A stretch of 15,394 nucleotides of DNA from NCBI GenBank assembly GCA_007131465.1, contig SLQN01000558.1:1-15394 (forward strand), given 5' to 3'. The notes under the pieces are model-generated. The model was not told the origin of the DNA and did not search any database. It saw only the letters and a program-made list of their open reading frames with translations. The stretch comes from Paracoccaceae bacterium (GTDB lineage: Bacteria; Pseudomonadota; Alphaproteobacteria; Rhodobacterales; Rhodobacteraceae). A program made the position numbers and the translations under genes. Shown here in pieces: positions 14,460-15,394 of the stretch. Position 1 is the first letter of the stretch; each line of letters opens with the position of its first letter.

Positions 14460-15218
14460 TCACCCCTCGCCCATGTCGAGCAGGATCCAGCCGTCAGAGA
14501 CCAGTTTGTTACCGTCGCGCTGGCGCTCGCTGCCTTGCCAGATGGCAAAGGCTGCCGGAACCTCGAAACGGCGGAATGAGGTCTCGTACTCTCCCGAGAC
14601 GGCCAGCGGACGCGACATGACCACCACCCATTCATTCGGGGCCGTCTCGTGCTCGCGGTACGTGCCAGCGCCCGAAACAGTCTGGGTCGGCAGCATGGTC
14701 GTGCTGCCATAACCCCCGGCGGCGAGGTTCTGCGCAGGGCTGCCATCGGCGCGCCAGTACCAGATATTCACCGCATCATTCGGGCCAGTGCCCATGAGAT
14801 ATGACGTCGCATCATCGCCCAGCGAGAACTGAATGGCGGCGGCATCACTGAAGCGGTCCATCGTCGTGGCCGCATCATGCGTGTCGTCGCGCCAGCGCAT
14901 CCGCACATAGAACCGATCCGAGGTCCGGGCAAGATTCAGGTAAACGATGTTGCCGGGATCGTCATAATCGACAATCAAATCGATCGAGGGGTGAACGGCA
15001 GGCGCGGGCCAGAGATGAACGCGGTATTCCGGCAGCCTGCTCCATATGTTGTCAGCAGGATCATTGGTATCGCGCAGGAAAATCCCGTCGGGAATAGTCG
15101 CGACCCTGACGCTATCGCCTGGTTCCAGCACCGCTGTATTGGCTTCGACAATCGGTTCGGCCAATGCCGGGAGTGCTAGTGTGGCAAGGGTGCCAAAGGC
15201 AGTGATCAACTGGCGCAT
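14460..15218 (-). CDS. secreted ethylbenzene-dehydrogenase-type haem b subunit (EbdC/DdhC-like)
   Basis: This 252-residue protein resembles the haem b gamma subunit of type II DMSO-reductase-family enzymes (ethylbenzene, dimethylsulfide, selenate, chlorate). It would carry electrons from the molybdenum and FeS subunits to a periplasmic cytochrome, or back. A Sec signal peptide is clear: MRQLITAF, a hydrophobic core, and ALA-EP cleavage after residue 20. Family stretches are FYVRMRWRDDTHDAAT, AAAIQFSLG, MGTGPNDAVNIWYWRAD and AIWQGSERQRDGNKLVSDGW. Haem ligands in EbdC are one Met and one Lys; the matching residues here are probably Met142 and Lys238. AAGGAG lies 7 bases before the ATG, and the preceding gene's stop codon lies 11 bases before it. 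Since partner subunits of this family reside in the periplasm, the operon probably encodes a second periplasmic molybdoenzyme. A haem-binding partner of another oxidoreductase is the main alternative. Confidence 0.85.
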   Translation of the reverse strand: MRQLITAFGTLATLALPALAEPIVEANTAVLEPGDSVRVATIPDGIFLRDTNDPADNIWSRLPEYRVHLWPAPAVHPSIDLIVDYDDPGNIVYLNLARTSDRFYVRMRWRDDTHDAATTMDRFSDAAAIQFSLGDDATSYLMGTGPNDAVNIWYWRADGSPAQNLAAGGYGSTTMLPTQTVSGAGTYREHETAPNEWVVVMSRPLAVSGEYETSFRRFEVPAAFAIWQGSERQRDGNKLVSDGWILLDMGEG

Positions 15219-15229
15219 CTTCAGTCTCC

Positions 15230-15394
15230 TTATCCCCAGAGGTTCTGCGGCATGGGCTCGCCGGATGAGGGGCGCGGCGCATCGGGGTCGCGATACGGCC
15301 CCGTCAGCGCTTCGAGTTCGGCAATCTGCTGCCGCGCAAATGGTGCGAGTTCCTGGACGGTCTGATTGATCGTCGGGTCCAGCCCGTCAAACCC
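15230..15394 (-). CDS. C-terminal end of an unidentified gene, cut by the window edge
   Basis: Only the last 54 residues are visible, ending ...EPMPQNLWG and TAA at 15232-15230. The segment has a helical first half (INQTVQELAPFARQQIAELEAL) and a proline-rich tail. The stop codon overlaps the Shine-Dalgarno sequence of the haem b subunit gene, so both are co-translated. In known operons of this type the gene before the haem subunit encodes the FeS beta subunit (ebd order) or the TorD-like chaperone (ddh, ser and clr order). The tail alone does not allow a choice and holds no cysteine motif. Confidence 0.7.
   Translation of the reverse strand, partial: GFDGLDPTINQTVQELAPFARQQIAELEALTGPYRDPDAPRPSSGEPMPQNLWG

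Noticed and set aside
1..15394. tRNA or rRNA genes, CRISPR arrays, complete insertion sequences
   Set aside because: I looked for clover-leaf ends, regularly spaced direct repeats and transposase motifs and saw none.

Overview
The window is GC-rich DNA with strong purine-rich ribosome binding sites and tightly coupled operons. Gene order and protein features point to an alphaproteobacterium of the Rhodobacter/Roseobacter group (Rhodobacteraceae). The clearest sign is a DMSO/TMAO respiration locus in the order cytochrome - chaperone - reductase (torCDA, called dorC-dorB/D-dorA in Rhodobacter) with its two-component regulators. The assignment rests on remembered family features, not on a database search.

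Left edge (1-1509): the 3' end of an AceF-like E2 acyltransferase gene on the plus strand; a noncoding stretch dense in inverted repeats (933-1046); and a short minus-strand reading frame that looks broken by a +1 frameshift (1085-1376).

Middle (1510-9245): the S-oxide/N-oxide respiration module. On the minus strand torC (pentaheme quinol-oxidising cytochrome), torD (chaperone) and torA (TAT-exported molybdoenzyme) are packed with 11 bp of overlap and then a 7 bp gap, and end at a strong hairpin terminator. Next on the same strand is a soluble hybrid histidine kinase with receiver and HPt domains. The OmpR-type regulator torR diverges from torC across a 115 bp spacer that carries a perfect 8+1+8 palindrome. 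The kinase presumably passes phosphate through receiver, HPt and TorR to control torCDA.

Right part (9279-15394, all minus strand): moeA and a DUF2478-type protein, which belong to molybdenum cofactor biology, and upstream of them an unusual tightly spaced gene set. This set is the tail of an unidentified gene, a secreted ethylbenzene-dehydrogenase-type haem b subunit, a Mrp/Nbp35-type P-loop ATPase with an N-terminal cysteine motif, and a double seven-bladed propeller protein (14 repeats by eye) with an arginine-pair N-terminus. I infer that these are the distal genes of an operon for a second periplasmic molybdoenzyme, of the type II DMSO reductase family, whose catalytic subunits lie beyond the right edge. 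The ATPase and propeller would be accessory or maturation factors not found in the well-known ddh, ebd, ser and clr operons. This is the most novel part of the window.
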